64,000 bases of DNA from Streptomyces sp. S4.7. Its GTDB lineage: Bacteria > Actinomycetota > Actinomycetes > Streptomycetales > Streptomycetaceae. Numbering within the stretch: the stretch's first letter is position 1; each line of letters begins with the position of its first letter. Position numbers and translations under genes: made by a program. The notes under the pieces were generated by a model, which had not been told where the DNA came from, did no database searches, and saw only the letters and a list, made by a program, of their open reading frames with translations. This document shows, one piece after another, positions 52,367-62,284 of the stretch. Location of the stretch: NCBI RefSeq assembly GCF_010384365.1, contig NZ_CP048397.1, positions 2,604,001 to 2,668,000 of the forward strand, in the 5' to 3' direction.

Positions 52367-52420
52367 CCATCGTACGTGACCAACGCGGGCCGCGGCCACC
52401 TTATTCCGCCCGTCGGGCGA

Positions 52421-52906
52421 TCAGGCGCGCTGACGTCGGCGTACCGCCGAGACCGCGCGCTCCGTCTCCCGCCGGTCCTGCTTCTCACGGAGCGTCTGGC
52501 GCTTGTCGTACTCCTTCTTGCCCTTCGCCAGCGCGATCTCGATCTTGGCCCGGCCGCCCTTGAAGTAGAGGGCCAGCGGCACGATCGTGTGACCGGACTC
52601 GTTCGACTTCTGCTCCAGCTTGTCGATCTCGATCCGGTGCATCAGCAGCTTCCGCTTGCGCCGCGCCGAGTGGTTGGTCCAGGTGCCCTGGGTGTACTCG
52701 GGCACGTGCACGTTGTGCAGCCACGCCTCATGGTCGTCGATCTGTACGAAGCCGTCCGCCAGGGAGGCGCGTCCCTGGCGCAGCGACTTGACCTCGGTAC
52801 CCGTCAGCACGAGACCGCACTCGTAGGTGTCGAGAATGAGGTAGTCGTGCCGCGCCTTCTTGTTCTGCGCGACCAGCTTGCGCCCTGTGTCCTTTTCCTT
52901 TGCCAT
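52421..52906 (-). CDS. smpB: SsrA-binding protein
   Basis: A 161-aa protein that binds tmRNA and brings it to stalled ribosomes. The oligonucleotide-binding core is plain: [20 protein letters not shown], a [19 protein letters not shown] segment and the basic C-terminal tail ([14 protein letters not shown]) that mimics the codon-anticodon stem in the ribosome. It lies 97 bp from ssrA on the same strand and 18 nt downstream of the ctp-like gene. Confidence 0.98.
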   Translation of the reverse strand: MAKEKDTGRKLVAQNKKARHDYLILDTYECGLVLTGTEVKSLRQGRASLADGFVQIDDHEAWLHNVHVPEYTQGTWTNHSARRKRKLLMHRIEIDKLEQKSNESGHTIVPLALYFKGGRAKIEIALAKGKKEYDKRQTLREKQDRRETERAVSAVRRRQRA

Positions 52907-52924
52907 AGTGCGTTCATTTTCGCA

Positions 52925-54118
52925 CTACGACCCGCCTCCGAGGCCACTCAATACTGTGCGGGCCCGCTCCTGGGCCCGTTCGGCCACGACCAGGTCGGGC
53001 GTGATGCCCCTGTCGTCGACCTTGTGACCTGCCGGTGTGCGGTAGTGCCCGACCGTCAGCTCGGCCACGGAACCGTCCGGCAGCCGGCTCGGCATCTGTA
53101 CGGAACCCTTGCCGAAGGTGGGCGAACCGACGGTGATCGCCCGGCCACGGTCCTGGAGGGCGCCGGTGACCAGCTCGGCGGCGCTCATCGTGCCGCCGTC
53201 GACGAGCGCGACCACCGGCCGCTCGGTGTCGCCGCCCGGGTCCGCGTACAGGGACCGCTGCTCACCCCGTATGTCGTAGGTGGCGACCAGGCCGCCGTCG
53301 AGGAAGGCGGAGGCCGCCTGGACGGCTTCGGTGATCAGCCCGCCCGCGTTCCCCCGGAGGTCGAGGAGGACGCCGGTCCCCCTGGGGGCCTCCAGCACCG
53401 CGTCCCTGATCTGCTTGCCGCTGCCCTTCGTGAAGGCGGCCACCTTGATCACGAGCGCGCCGTCGGCGCCGGTGTGGAGTGTGACGGCGTCCGTACTGAG
53501 GCTGGCCCGGCGCAGCGTCTGGCTCCACTCGTGCCCCTCGCGCGCCAGACCGAGGACCACGGTGGTGCCCGCGGAGGCGTCCTCGGACTCGCCGGTGTCC
53601 CGGTCCCTGCCGTCACCGCGCAGCAGCGCGACGACCTCGGTCACGGGGCGCCGGCCGACCGGTTCGCCGTCGATCGTACGGAGGATGTCCCCGGCCTTGA
53701 TCCCGGCCAGCGCCGCGGGGCCGCCGGGCTGGACCTTGCTCGCCGCGATCCGGCCGTCGGCCAGCCGCTTGGCCGAGAGACCCACCCCGGTGTACTTGCC
53801 GTCGAGGGCCTGCTCGAACTCCTCGTACTCACCCTTGTCGTACACGGCGCCCCAGCGGTCACCGCTGCGGCTGACGACGTCCTCGGCGGCCTCGGTGCCG
53901 GACTTACCTTCGGCCATGGCCTCGGCGGCGGCTCTCGCGACCTCGTCCCTGTCGGCCGTGGAGGCGACGGAGCGGGTGCTTATGCGGGCGGCTTCCTCGT
54001 CGGCACGAGGCAGCGAGTCGGTGGCCGCGGCGGTGGCGAGCACACTCGCGAAGAGCACGGTCAGGGCCGCCCCGCGGTAGAAACCGTGGGGCCTGAGGCG
54101 ATTTTCGGGGCCCGGCAT
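52925..54118 (-). CDS. C-terminal processing protease (S41 family)
   Basis: A 397-aa exported Ser protease. The N-terminal hydrophobic segment (GAALTVLFASVLATAAA) is a signal anchor or peptide. A PDZ domain lies around residues 120-200 (KRLADGRIAASKVQPGGPAA), and the catalytic Ser/Lys pair lies in GGTMSAAELVTGA and PTFGKGSVQMP. It trims the C-termini of exported proteins. It sits between ftsX and smpB on the same strand, a conserved order in Streptomyces. Substrate unknown. Confidence 0.95.
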   Translation of the reverse strand: MPGPENRLRPHGFYRGAALTVLFASVLATAAATDSLPRADEEAARISTRSVASTADRDEVARAAAEAMAEGKSGTEAAEDVVSRSGDRWGAVYDKGEYEEFEQALDGKYTGVGLSAKRLADGRIAASKVQPGGPAALAGIKAGDILRTIDGEPVGRRPVTEVVALLRGDGRDRDTGESEDASAGTTVVLGLAREGHEWSQTLRRASLSTDAVTLHTGADGALVIKVAAFTKGSGKQIRDAVLEAPRGTGVLLDLRGNAGGLITEAVQAASAFLDGGLVATYDIRGEQRSLYADPGGDTERPVVALVDGGTMSAAELVTGALQDRGRAITVGSPTFGKGSVQMPSRLPDGSVAELTVGHYRTPAGHKVDDRGITPDLVVAERAQERARTVLSGLGGGS

Positions 54119-54185
54119 GGCGCCGAGTCTAGGACAACCCCCGGCGCCGCAGAGCGGCTTGGCGAGACGACGCCAGGGGCCATTG

Positions 54186-55103
54186 TCACACCTTGAGGTA
54201 CTTGCGCAACGCGACGGAAGCGGCCACGGCCGGCATGAGCAGACCGATCACCAGCACCAGCGGAAGGACGGCCAGCACCGCGTCCCACCCGATGAAGTTG
54301 ACCAGTTGCATCTTGTCCGCGAGCGCGAGTCCGCCGTCGATCAGGAAGTAACGCCCGGCGAGCAGCAGTACACAGGCGACGACACCGCCGATCAGTCCGG
54401 CGAACGCGGCCTCCATGATGAACGGCATCTGGATGTAGAAACTCGACGCTCCCACCAGCCGCATGATGCCGGTCTCCCGCCGTCTGCTGAACGCGGACAC
54501 CCGGACGGTGTTCACGATCAGCATCAGGGCAATGACAAGCATCAGCGCCATCACTCCGAGCGCGGCGACGTTCATGCCCTGCATCAAGTTGAAGAGGTTC
54601 TCCAGGATGTTGCGCTGGTCCGCGACGGACTGCACACCGTCCCGGCCCTCGAAGGCGGTCGCCACCACCTTGTACTTCTCCGGGTCCTTCAGCTTGACCC
54701 GGAACGACTCCTGCATCTGGTCCGGGGTGATCATCCCGGCGATGGGGGTCTCGCCGTACTGCTCGCGGTAGTGCTTGTACGCCTCGTCTGCCGTCTCGTG
54801 GTAGACCTCGTCGACGATGTCCATCTTGTCGAGGTCCGTCTCGATGGTCTTCCGCTGATCCGCGGTGACCGGGCCCTTCTCGCACTTGTCGGTGGTCTCG
54901 GCGTCTCCCTTGTTGCACAGGAAGATCGAGACGTTGACCTTGTCGTACCAGAAGTCCTTCATCACGCTGACCTGCTCGCGCATGAGCAGTGCGCCGCCGA
55001 ACAGCGCGAGCGAGAGGGCTACGGAAATGATGACGGCGAACGTCATCGTCAGATTTCGGCGGAGACCGACGCCGATCTCCGACAGGACGAACTGGGCGCG
55101 CAT
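54186..55103 (-). CDS. ftsX: Cell-division permease-like protein FtsX
   Basis: A 305-aa membrane protein with four helices and a large external loop (about residues 50-180). It partners FtsE to activate peptidoglycan hydrolases outside the cell during division or hyphal wall remodelling. The start (MRAQFVLSEIGVGLRRNLTM) is well supported by the family. It follows ftsE by 35 nt. The external loop has CNKGDAETTDKCEKG, two Cys that may bridge, as is usual in actinobacterial FtsX. Confidence 0.96.
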   Translation of the reverse strand: MRAQFVLSEIGVGLRRNLTMTFAVIISVALSLALFGGALLMREQVSVMKDFWYDKVNVSIFLCNKGDAETTDKCEKGPVTADQRKTIETDLDKMDIVDEVYHETADEAYKHYREQYGETPIAGMITPDQMQESFRVKLKDPEKYKVVATAFEGRDGVQSVADQRNILENLFNLMQGMNVAALGVMALMLVIALMLIVNTVRVSAFSRRRETGIMRLVGASSFYIQMPFIMEAAFAGLIGGVVACVLLLAGRYFLIDGGLALADKMQLVNFIGWDAVLAVLPLVLVIGLLMPAVAASVALRKYLKV

Positions 55104-55138
55104 GGCGTCCTTTCAGCTTTCGATGCTCTTCGCGTTGC

Positions 55139-55828
55139 TCAGTGCTGGTAGCCGTAGACGCCTCGCGCCTGGTCTCGCACGAGACGGCCCTTTTCGAGCT
55201 CGATGACACGCTTGCGCATCTGGTCGACGATGTTCTGGTCGTGCGTCGCCATCACGACAGTCGTGCCGGTGCGGTTGATGCGGTCCAGCAGCTTCATGAT
55301 GCCGACGGAGGTCTGCGGGTCCAGGTTGCCCGTCGGCTCGTCCGCGATCAGCAGCATGGGGCGGTTGACGAAGGCCCGCGCGATCGCGACGCGCTGCTGC
55401 TCACCACCGGAGAGCTCACCGGGCATCCGGTCCTCCTTGCCGCCGAGTCCGACGAGATCGAGGACCTGGGGGACGGATTTACGGGTCTCGCCACGGGACT
55501 TGCCGATGACCTCCTGTGCGAAGGCGACGTTCTGCGCGACGGTCTTGTTCGGCAGGAGGCGGAAGTCCTGGAAGACCGTGCCGAGTTGACGGCGCATGCT
55601 CGGGACCTTCCAGTTCGACAGGCGCGCGAGGTCCTTGCCGAGGACGTGCACCATGCCGTGGCTGGCGCGCTCCTCACGGAGGACGAGCCGCAGGAAGGTC
55701 GACTTGCCGGAGCCCGAGGAGCCCACCAGGAAGACGAATTCCCCCTTCTCGATGTCGAGGGACACATCGCGCAGGGCGGGGCGGTTCTGCTTCGGATAGG
55801 TCTTGGAGACGTTGTCGAATCGGATCAC
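55139..55828 (-). CDS. ftsE: Cell-division ATPase FtsE
   Basis: A 229-aa ABC-type ATPase beginning GTG ([13 protein letters not shown]). Walker [14 protein letters not shown], signature [15 protein letters not shown], Walker [15 protein letters not shown] and switch His VVMATHDQ are intact. It acts with FtsX under the membrane. A longer in-frame reading of 35 residues upstream has low-bias codons and was rejected. It is the first gene of ftsE-ftsX-ctp-smpB-ssrA on the minus strand. Confidence 0.97.
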   Translation of the reverse strand: MIRFDNVSKTYPKQNRPALRDVSLDIEKGEFVFLVGSSGSGKSTFLRLVLREERASHGMVHVLGKDLARLSNWKVPSMRRQLGTVFQDFRLLPNKTVAQNVAFAQEVIGKSRGETRKSVPQVLDLVGLGGKEDRMPGELSGGEQQRVAIARAFVNRPMLLIADEPTGNLDPQTSVGIMKLLDRINRTGTTVVMATHDQNIVDQMRKRVIELEKGRLVRDQARGVYGYQH

Positions 55829-56094
55829 GGGTGCACCACGTCGGCCGGGAGTAGGTGAGCGAGACCTTACGCGAACCGGCGAGGGCCGCGCAGTCGGCCA
55901 CCGGGGTTGGTCCTGGCGTGGGCGATTTGTCACGGATGACGGCCGGCCGCCCGCGGGGACGGACCGGGCGCAATCCGACGGGGCGCGCCGAATCGAGCGA
56001 GAGCTGGCACAGTGGTACGGGGAACGGTCGCGTTTCCCGGAGCGTTGGGCGCAGAGAGTGACCGCGGCTCCGCGGCGCGGGAGGAGAAGAGCGC

Positions 56095-56292
56095 ATGACC
56101 TTTGATCGGCTGGTGTGCGCCAACTGCGCGGGACCGGTCAGTGAGGGCCGGTGCCATGTCTGCCGTGCGAACAGGCAGCGGCTGGAGCAGGAGGGCCCTC
56201 TCGGCGGCCTGAGCCCCATGGCGCTGCTCACTCTGCTGGTGGTGCTGATAGCGGCGGTGGCGCTGGTGGCGGTGGGGCATCAGACGGCCTGA
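56095..56292 (+). CDS. 65-aa zinc-ribbon/membrane-anchor protein
   Basis: A small protein with ATG after GGGAGGAGAAG. Its first half has four Cys in two pairs (CANCAG and CHVC) as in a zinc ribbon. Its second half is one membrane helix ([18 protein letters not shown]). Divergent from ftsE and ended by a strong hairpin. I do not recognise a name; placement next to ftsE may be incidental. Confidence 0.75.
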   Translation: MTFDRLVCANCAGPVSEGRCHVCRANRQRLEQEGPLGGLSPMALLTLLVVLIAAVALVAVGHQTA

Positions 56293-56310
56293 GCCGTCCC
56301 CGAGCATGCG

Positions 56311-56347
56311 GAAGGGCCCGGACACCGGTTGGGTGTCCGGGCCCTTC
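56311..56347. terminator. Strong bidirectional terminator
   Basis: GAAGGGCCCGGACACC (56311-56326) and its exact inverse (56332-56347) with loop GGTTG, between the convergent 65-aa and LAETG-protein genes. Confidence 0.9.
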
Positions 56348-56376
56348 CCTGCGTGCGGGACGCCTGAAGCGGGTGC

Positions 56377-57210
56377 TCAGGCAGCCGTGGCGCGGTTGCC
56401 GACCAGACGCGGGAGCATCCGGAAGCCGATGCCACCGGCGATCATGGTCGCGGCACCGATGAGCAGGAAGGTGGTCTCGGCGGCGCCGGTCTCCGCCAGC
56501 TCCTCCTTGGCCTCGCCCTGCTCGACCGGCTGCGAACCGGCGTTGTCGGTGTCGGTACCGCCCGTGGTGCCGGCGCTGGTGCCGGCGTCGGCACCACCGG
56601 TCTGACCCTCGTCGGTGCCACCGCTCTGACCCTCGGCGGCGCCTTCGGATGTGCTGCCTTCATTGGCGCCTTCGGAGGTGCCTTCGGAGGTGCCCTCGGA
56701 GGTGCCCTCGCTGGTGCCTTCCGAGGTGCCCTCGGACGTACCTTCGCTGGTGCCCTCGGAGGTGCCCTCCGACGTACCCTCGCTGGTGCCCTCGGACGTA
56801 CCCTCCGACGTACCTTCGGAGGTTCCCTCGGACGTACCCTCGCTGGTGCCTTCCGAGGTGCCCTCGGACGTACCCTCGCTGGTGCCCTCGGAGGTGCCCT
56901 CGGAGGTGCCCTCGGAGGTGCCCTCGGACGTACCTTCGGAGGTGCCCTCGGACGTGCCCTCCGTGGTACCGACGACTGTGTTGCCGCCGTCGGTGCCTTC
57001 GGTGCTGCCCTCCGTGGTGCCCTCGGTGTCACCGAGGCCGAGGCCGACGTCCAGGCCGTTCTCGTTGACGTCCGCGTTGGCGCTCAGGCCACCGACGTTG
57101 ACATCGATACCGACGGCCGAAGCGGCGCCCGCGGCGGTCAGCGAAGCACCGGCTGCGATCACCGCGCCGGCGGCTATCCGCGCTACGCGGATCCGCGTCT
57201 TCTTGGTCAT
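56377..57210 (-). CDS. LAETG cell-wall-anchored surface protein with tandem TSEG repeats
   Basis: A 277-aa secreted protein. Signal peptide at residues 1-31 (basic MTKKTRIRVA, hydrophobic core, cut at ASA). The mature start contains GIDVNVGGLSANADVNENG. Twenty-four tandem Thr-Ser-Glu-Gly units occupy the middle, then a Gly/Thr/Asp-rich linker and the C-terminal sorting signal LAETG at residues 238-242, followed by a hydrophobic helix and a basic tail (RLVGNR). LAxTG is the class-E sortase motif of Streptomyces (as in chaplins), so the protein should be linked to peptidoglycan. The repetitive part suggests a flexible acidic brush; function unknown. Convergent to a 65-aa gene; 327 bp from prfB. 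Confidence 0.9.
   Translation of the reverse strand: MTKKTRIRVARIAAGAVIAAGASLTAAGAASAVGIDVNVGGLSANADVNENGLDVGLGLGDTEGTTEGSTEGTDGGNTVVGTTEGTSEGTSEGTSEGTSEGTSEGTSEGTSEGTSEGTSEGTSEGTSEGTSEGTSEGTSEGTSEGTSEGTSEGTSEGTSEGTSEGTSEGTSEGTSEGTSEGANEGSTSEGAAEGQSGGTDEGQTGGADAGTSAGTTGGTDTDNAGSQPVEQGEAKEELAETGAAETTFLLIGAATMIAGGIGFRMLPRLVGNRATAA
56671..56958. repeat. 24 tandem 12-bp repeats coding for TSEG
   Basis: 288 bp of head-to-tail 12-mers such as CTCGGAGGTGCC, CTCGGACGTACC, CTCGCTGGTGCC and TTCCGAGGTGCC (plus-strand reading), with 24 units counted directly. Changes are mostly synonymous, so the peptide TSEG is kept though the DNA varies. Confidence 0.95.
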
Positions 57211-57537
57211 GTGCTTGCTACCCCCAGTAGCTGATCGTGAGTGGTGCAGCGGTCCGGGGCCGGCCGGTTGGGGGTCCGTGCGTGCGGGTCCCCCGAATCA
57301 CACGCGCCCCGGAAATACGCATGCCGCGCGTCACCATTCCGAGTTTTCGCATAAGCGTCAAGGTCGTTGCGCGCACGTTGCCCGGTTTTCAAGCCAGTTG
57401 TCCGCCGGGTGAGGGGTAACTGTGACATAAACGGGAACTGCCGCCTCCAGGACGGCAGTTCCTTTGTCGACAAAGCGAGTCCTTTGCGAGGACTGCCAGT
57501 TGGCCTCTGACCTCGGCCGGAGCATTTGGGAGGTGGC
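57211..57537. other. Intergenic region between prfB and the LAETG gene
   Basis: 327 bp. It carries a terminator for prfB (separate entry), the promoter of the LAETG-protein gene and a lower-GC stretch (57270-57380). No gene with typical codon use was seen. Confidence 0.45.
57434..57462 (-). terminator. Stem-loop downstream of prfB
   Basis: GGAACTGCCG (57434-57443) pairs with 57453-57462 across nine bases, 76 nt past the prfB stop. On the minus strand the sequence CCGTTT follows. Confidence 0.7.
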
Positions 57538-58644
57538 TCAGCGTTCCTGCTGCTTGCGCCAGCGGATTCCGGCTTCGAGGAAGCCGTCGATCTCGCCGTC
57601 GAGCACGCCCTGCGGATTGCCCACCTCGAACTCCGTACGGAGGTCCTTGACCATCTGGTACGGATGCAGGACGTACGAACGCATCTGGTTGCCCCACGAG
57701 TTGCCGCCGTCGCCCTTGAGGGCGTCCATCTTGGCCTGTTCCTCCTGGCGGCGGCGTTCGAGCAGCTTCGCCTGGAGGACGTTCATGGCGCTGGCCTTGT
57801 TCTGGATCTGCGAGCGCTCGTTCTGGCAGGAGACGACGATGCCGGTCGGGATGTGCGTGATCCGGACCGCGGAGTCCGTGGTGTTGACGCCCTGGCCGCC
57901 GGGGCCCGAGGCGCGGTAGACGTCCACGCGCAGCTCGGTCTCGTCGATCTCGACATGGTCGCTGGACTCGACGACGGGCAGCACCTCGACGCCCGCGAAC
58001 GAGGTCTGGCGGCGGCCCTGGTTGTCGAACGGCGAGATGCGGACCAGCCGGTGGGTGCCCTGCTCGACGGAGAGCGTGCCGTAGGCGTACGGCGTCTTGA
58101 CGACGAAGGTGGTCGACTTGATGCCGGCCTCCTCCGCGTACGACGTCTCGTAGACCTCGGTCGGGTAGTCGTGCCGCTCGGCCCAGCGGATGTACATGCG
58201 CTGGAGCTGCTCGGCGAAGTCGGCCGCGTCGACGCCGCCGGCCTCGGCCCGGATGTTGACGAGCGCCTGCCGCTCGTCGTACTCGCCGGACAGGAGGGTG
58301 CGGACCTCCATCTCGTCGAGCGCCTTCTTCACGGAGGCCAGTTCGGACTCGGCCTCGGAGCGGGCGTCGGCGTCGGCCTCGCTCTCGGCGAGCTCGAAGA
58401 GCACCTCGACGTCGTCGATCCGGCTCCGGAGCGCCTCCGTCTTGCGCAGCTCCGCCTGGAGGTGCGAGAGCTTGCTCGTGATCTTCTGCGCCGCCTCCGG
58501 ATCGTCCCAGAGGGACGGGGCGGCTGCCTGGTCCTCCAGGACAGCGATCTCGGCCCTCATCTTGTCGAGGTCGAGGACGGCCTCGATCGACCCCATGGTC
58601 GAGGAAAGGGACTTCAGCTCTTCGGATACATCGACGACTGCCAC
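57538..58644 (-). CDS. prfB: Peptide chain release factor 2
   Basis: A 368-aa factor that ends translation at UGA and UAA codons. The catalytic GGQ lies in [20 protein letters not shown], and the stop-codon-reading SPF motif in RISPFDNQG. The gene is one uninterrupted frame, without the UGA programmed frameshift known from E. coli prfB, as is normal for actinobacteria. [10 protein letters not shown] is the start. It lies between the LAETG gene and the pkaB-like gene. Confidence 0.98.
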   Translation of the reverse strand: MAVVDVSEELKSLSSTMGSIEAVLDLDKMRAEIAVLEDQAAAPSLWDDPEAAQKITSKLSHLQAELRKTEALRSRIDDVEVLFELAESEADADARSEAESELASVKKALDEMEVRTLLSGEYDERQALVNIRAEAGGVDAADFAEQLQRMYIRWAERHDYPTEVYETSYAEEAGIKSTTFVVKTPYAYGTLSVEQGTHRLVRISPFDNQGRRQTSFAGVEVLPVVESSDHVEIDETELRVDVYRASGPGGQGVNTTDSAVRITHIPTGIVVSCQNERSQIQNKASAMNVLQAKLLERRRQEEQAKMDALKGDGGNSWGNQMRSYVLHPYQMVKDLRTEFEVGNPQGVLDGEIDGFLEAGIRWRKQQER

Positions 58645-58773
58645 GCACCCAGCCTAACGGCTGACGGCCCGAACCCCGCCGCCGATCCCCGCGGGAATGT
58701 TCCTCCTTCGCCGGACGGGCTCGATACGCCCGTCCGTCGATCGAGGAGGAACCGGTCCCCGGCGGTCAGAGGC

Positions 58774-60024
58774 CTACGGGGTGGGGGACGCCGTCGGCGC
58801 CGGGCCCCTGGGGGTGAGCTCCGCGCCGTCGCTGCTCGTCGCCAGCCAGCCCCCGACGCCGAGGACGGCGACCAGCAGAACGGCCGTCACGCCCAGCGTG
58901 ATGCGCCGCTTGCGGACGGCCTCCGCCTTGTGCCGGGCCGAGCCCGGCCTGCGCTGGCCCGCCGCGCGCGGTGCCCTGGCCGTGCCGCGCGCGCCGCCCG
59001 CGAGCTCGTCGGGGGCCGGGACACGCATGCTCGTGTGGGTGTCGCGGTTGGAATCCGGCGCCGCTCCCGGAACGAGGGGGACGGCGCCCCTGCGCCGCGG
59101 CTGCTCGTCCGCCGGGGCCCGCGCGGCCTCGGTGTCGCCGTACGCCCGCTCCTCCTCCGTCGGCTCGGCGTCGGGCTCGTCCACCTCCAGGGAGGGGATG
59201 CCGGCGAGCTGGGGAAGCTGCTCGCGGAGCCGCGCGGCCAGCTCGGAGGCGCGCAGCCGGGAGGCAGGGGCCTTGGCCAGGCACTGGACGAGGAGCTGCC
59301 ACAGCTCGTCGGGGATGCCGGGCAGCGGCACGACGGTCTCGGTGACATGGCGGCGCAGGACGGCTCCGGGGTGGCCGCCGCCGAAGGGCGTGAAGCCGGC
59401 GAGGAGCTCGTACAGGACCGTGGCGAGCGCGTAGATGTCGACGGCGGCACGCGGCGGCAGGCCCTCGACGATCTCGGGCGCCAGATAGTCCGGGGTGCCG
59501 ATGATCCTGGTCGCCTTCGTACGGCGGGGCGTGTCGATCAGCTTGGCGACGCCGAAGTCGGTGAGCAGCGCCGGGTGCGCGCCGCCGGGGCCGATGGGGC
59601 CTTCCATGTCGAGCAGGATGTTCTCCGGCTTGACGTCGCGGTGGACGACACCGGCCGCGTGCGCGGCGGCGAGGCCGTCGGCGACATCGGCGACGACGGC
59701 GACCGCGGCCTCGGGTGCGAGCCTGCGCTCGCGGTCGAGGCGGGTGCGCAGGTCGGTGCCGCGCACCAGCTCCATCACCAGTGCCAGGTCGTTGCCGTCC
59801 ACGACGAGGTCGCGGACGGCGACCACCCGAGGGTGGTCGAGTCCGAGCAGCGCGGTGCGCTCCTGGACGAAGCGCCCGACCAGTTCCTGGTCGGAGGCGA
59901 GGTCCTCGCGCAGCAGTTTGATGGCGACGGGGCCCTCGGGGCCCTCGCCGAGCCACACCGTGCCGGCGCTGCCCCGCCCCAGGATCTGATGGGCGGTGTA
60001 CCGGCTGCCGATATTCCGTGCCAA
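58774..60024 (-). CDS. pkaB: Hanks-type Ser/Thr protein kinase, PkaB-like
   Basis: A 416-aa membrane kinase. The kinase domain covers residues 8-265: Gly loop GRGSAGTVWLG, Lys at about 36 (PVAIKLL), HRDVKPENILLD, DFGVAKL and an activation-loop APE-like segment (DYLAPEIVEG). After a Pro/Ser linker comes one membrane helix (about residues 380-400) with only a short outside tail and no PASTA repeats, so the signal it senses is unclear. It is next to a second kinase, as pkaB-pkaA in S. coelicolor. The symbol is from order and size. Confidence 0.94.
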   Translation of the reverse strand: MARNIGSRYTAHQILGRGSAGTVWLGEGPEGPVAIKLLREDLASDQELVGRFVQERTALLGLDHPRVVAVRDLVVDGNDLALVMELVRGTDLRTRLDRERRLAPEAAVAVVADVADGLAAAHAAGVVHRDVKPENILLDMEGPIGPGGAHPALLTDFGVAKLIDTPRRTKATRIIGTPDYLAPEIVEGLPPRAAVDIYALATVLYELLAGFTPFGGGHPGAVLRRHVTETVVPLPGIPDELWQLLVQCLAKAPASRLRASELAARLREQLPQLAGIPSLEVDEPDAEPTEEERAYGDTEAARAPADEQPRRRGAVPLVPGAAPDSNRDTHTSMRVPAPDELAGGARGTARAPRAAGQRRPGSARHKAEAVRKRRITLGVTAVLLVAVLGVGGWLATSSDGAELTPRGPAPTASPTP

Positions 60025-60216
60025 GACTGCTCCCTCAGCGGCTGGCTTTGCCCATCAAAGTACGCGGGTATCGGGGTGTTGATTGCCCGGTACCGCGTCA
60101 ACGTTCACTTCTGCGGGGGAATTGATCCCGCGGGTATCGACAAAGAGACAGAAGCGCCGGAACAGCTCCGGAATCGGTGGGAGCCCCACCGGTTCCGGTC
60201 ACCGGCGTCGGTGATG

Positions 60217-61869
60217 TCAGTTGGTTCCGGCGTCCGAACCGCCGAGGTCCTTGACCCAGCCCGACACCGTGTCGACGGTGTCGGTGATCGCGTTCCAGTA
60301 GCTCTTGCCCTCGCCGATCCAGCCCTGGAGCGGCGTCAGCTCCCAGACGAGCCAGCCTGCGACGAAGAGCAGGACCAGCGTGAACAGGCAGCCCTTGAGA
60401 CAGCCGAGGCCGGGGATCCGCATCGGGTTGGCGCTGCGCTGGCGGGGCTGGCGCGGTGCGGGCGGCTGCGGCTGCTGGGGCGCCGGCTGCTGCGGCGGGG
60501 AGTACTGCTGTTGCTGCTGCGGAGGCGGCGCGTAGCGCTGTCGCTGGGGCGGGCGGGACTGCTGGGGCGGGTACGGCTGCGGGGCCCGCTGCGGCTGGTG
60601 CTGCTGGGGTGGCGGGCCCTGGCGCTGGCCGCCCTGGCCCTGGGGCCGCTGGGGCCTGCGCCTGAGCGGGTCCTGGCTCGGGTCCAGGTACTGGACCTGG
60701 GTCTGTTCGTTGCGGTCGCGCGCGGCCCTGAGCTGGTTCTGCCAGGGGTGCGGGTCCTCGGGGCCGGGTCCGGCGCCGGGAGCGCCCGGTCCGCCGGGGC
60801 CGACGGGCATGACCGACGTCGGGTCGGACGCGCCGGGCGCGTTCGGAGCGTTCGTCGGCAGAACGCTGGTCGCGGCGGCCGGGTCGTACGATCCCGCGTT
60901 GCTCGGCAGCACCTGGGTCGGGTCGGCGGCGCCGGGCTCACCGGGCACCGTGGTGGGAGACGGGTCGGGCGCCAGCAGGGCACCCACGCCCATCGCCGCG
61001 TTGACCTGGGCGGATGTCGAGTGCACACCGACGCCGGAGGCGACGGTGCGCAGGGCGCGGGCGAGATTCACGGCGCTGGGCCGCTCGTCGGGCTCCTTAC
61101 GGAGGCAGCGCTCGATGACCGTCCACAGCGGATCGGGGACGGTGGAGGGGCGGCGGGGCTCCTCACTGAGGTGCCGGTGGAGCACTTCGAGGGCCGTGCC
61201 GCCCGCGAACGGAGGACGGCCGGTGACCAGCTCGTACAGCAGGATGCCGGCGCCGTAGATGTCGACCGCGGAGGTCTGCGGGCGGCCCTCGGCGGACTCC
61301 GGCGCGACGTACGCGGGCGTGCCGACGAACTCGTGTGTCCGGGTCAGCCCCGGGGAGTCGGCGAGCCGAGCGATACCGAAGTCGGTCAGCATCGGGTGCA
61401 GCTGGTCGCCGTCGTCCTTCAGCAGGACGTTGGCGGGCTTCAGGTCGCGGTGCACGACGCCGTCGGCGTGGCTCGCGGCCAGCGCGTCGGCGATCTGGGC
61501 CGTGAGCAGCGAGGCGGCGACCGGGCTGAAGGGGCCGTTCTGCCGCAGGTAGTGGTGGAGGTCCGGGCCCTCGACCAGATCCATCACGAGGGCGAGGAGG
61601 TCACCCTCGACGACCAGGTCACGGGTCCGCACGATGTTGGAGTGGGTCAGACGGAGCAGGACGGAGCGCTCCCGGAGGAAGCGCATCACCACGTCCGCGT
61701 CGTTCGCCAGCTCCTCCTTGAGGACCTTGATCGCGACGGTCTCACCGGGCTGCCCGGCCACGGCGGCCTCGGCGCCGGCGGTCTCCCGCTGACGGGCGCG
61801 CCAGACGGTGCCCGTGGCGCCGCGCCCGATGGGCTCCTCCAGGAGGTACTTGCTGCCTACCGGCCGCAC
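60217..61869 (-). CDS. pkaA: Hanks-type Ser/Thr protein kinase, PkaA-like
   Basis: About 550 aa. The GTG at 61869 (VRPVGSKYLLEEP) has GGGAG before it; an ATG 16 codons earlier gives odd residues. Kinase motifs GRGATGTVWRA, TVAIKVLKEEL, HRDLKPANVLL and DFGIARL are intact. A long Pro/Gln-rich region (about residues 370-480, poly-Q/P tracts) follows, then one membrane helix (GCLFTLVLLFVAGWLVWEL) and a short external tail. It phosphorylates Ser/Thr of unknown partners. The adjacent FHA-domain gene encodes a likely phosphothreonine reader. Confidence 0.93.
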   Translation of the reverse strand: MRPVGSKYLLEEPIGRGATGTVWRARQRETAGAEAAVAGQPGETVAIKVLKEELANDADVVMRFLRERSVLLRLTHSNIVRTRDLVVEGDLLALVMDLVEGPDLHHYLRQNGPFSPVAASLLTAQIADALAASHADGVVHRDLKPANVLLKDDGDQLHPMLTDFGIARLADSPGLTRTHEFVGTPAYVAPESAEGRPQTSAVDIYGAGILLYELVTGRPPFAGGTALEVLHRHLSEEPRRPSTVPDPLWTVIERCLRKEPDERPSAVNLARALRTVASGVGVHSTSAQVNAAMGVGALLAPDPSPTTVPGEPGAADPTQVLPSNAGSYDPAAATSVLPTNAPNAPGASDPTSVMPVGPGGPGAPGAGPGPEDPHPWQNQLRAARDRNEQTQVQYLDPSQDPLRRRPQRPQGQGGQRQGPPPQQHQPQRAPQPYPPQQSRPPQRQRYAPPPQQQQQYSPPQQPAPQQPQPPAPRQPRQRSANPMRIPGLGCLKGCLFTLVLLFVAGWLVWELTPLQGWIGEGKSYWNAITDTVDTVSGWVKDLGGSDAGTN

Positions 61870-62284
61870 GTCATGCGCTCCCTGCTGCTGGTGGTCCTTG
61901 CATGGCCCCGGGCCCACCCGGGTGTCCGACCCACTTTAGAGGTCGCACGTGGGTTCCCGTCGCGGTCATGTTCGAGAGGAAGACGCGAGCCTCCTGTGGA
62001 TGGTTGCCAATCACGTGTACCCGCGAGGTCCGCGGATGATCCCAACCCGTTCCCAACCATGCACTTTTGCACGCACAGCCGACCATTCAAGATCACTTAC
62101 CCCCGGTCCGTGGGCGTGTTGTCGGTGGCAGGTGCGAAGATGCCACCCAGCACTCGATGTGTGGGGTCGTTCGCTCACCGTCCGTGCCGACCTGTACCGG
62201 ACGATGTGTCGGTGCCGGGTGGGGGGATTCACACAGGGCAGCACCCCTGCCGGGCACCCCGCGCAGAAGGGACCGCTGACGGCG
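61870..62284. other. Divergent control region of pkaA and the FHA/FtsK gene
   Basis: 415 bp between two divergent starts, with a lower-GC stretch at about 61930-62110. A GC-rich inverted repeat (CCCGGGCCCACCCGGG, about 61907-61922) lies near the pkaA side. No convincing -35/-10 pair or coding frame was identified by eye. Confidence 0.5.

Noticed and set aside
56671..56958. Tandem repeats as a CRISPR array
   Set aside because: Units are 12 bp with no unique spacers and lie in frame in a coding gene.
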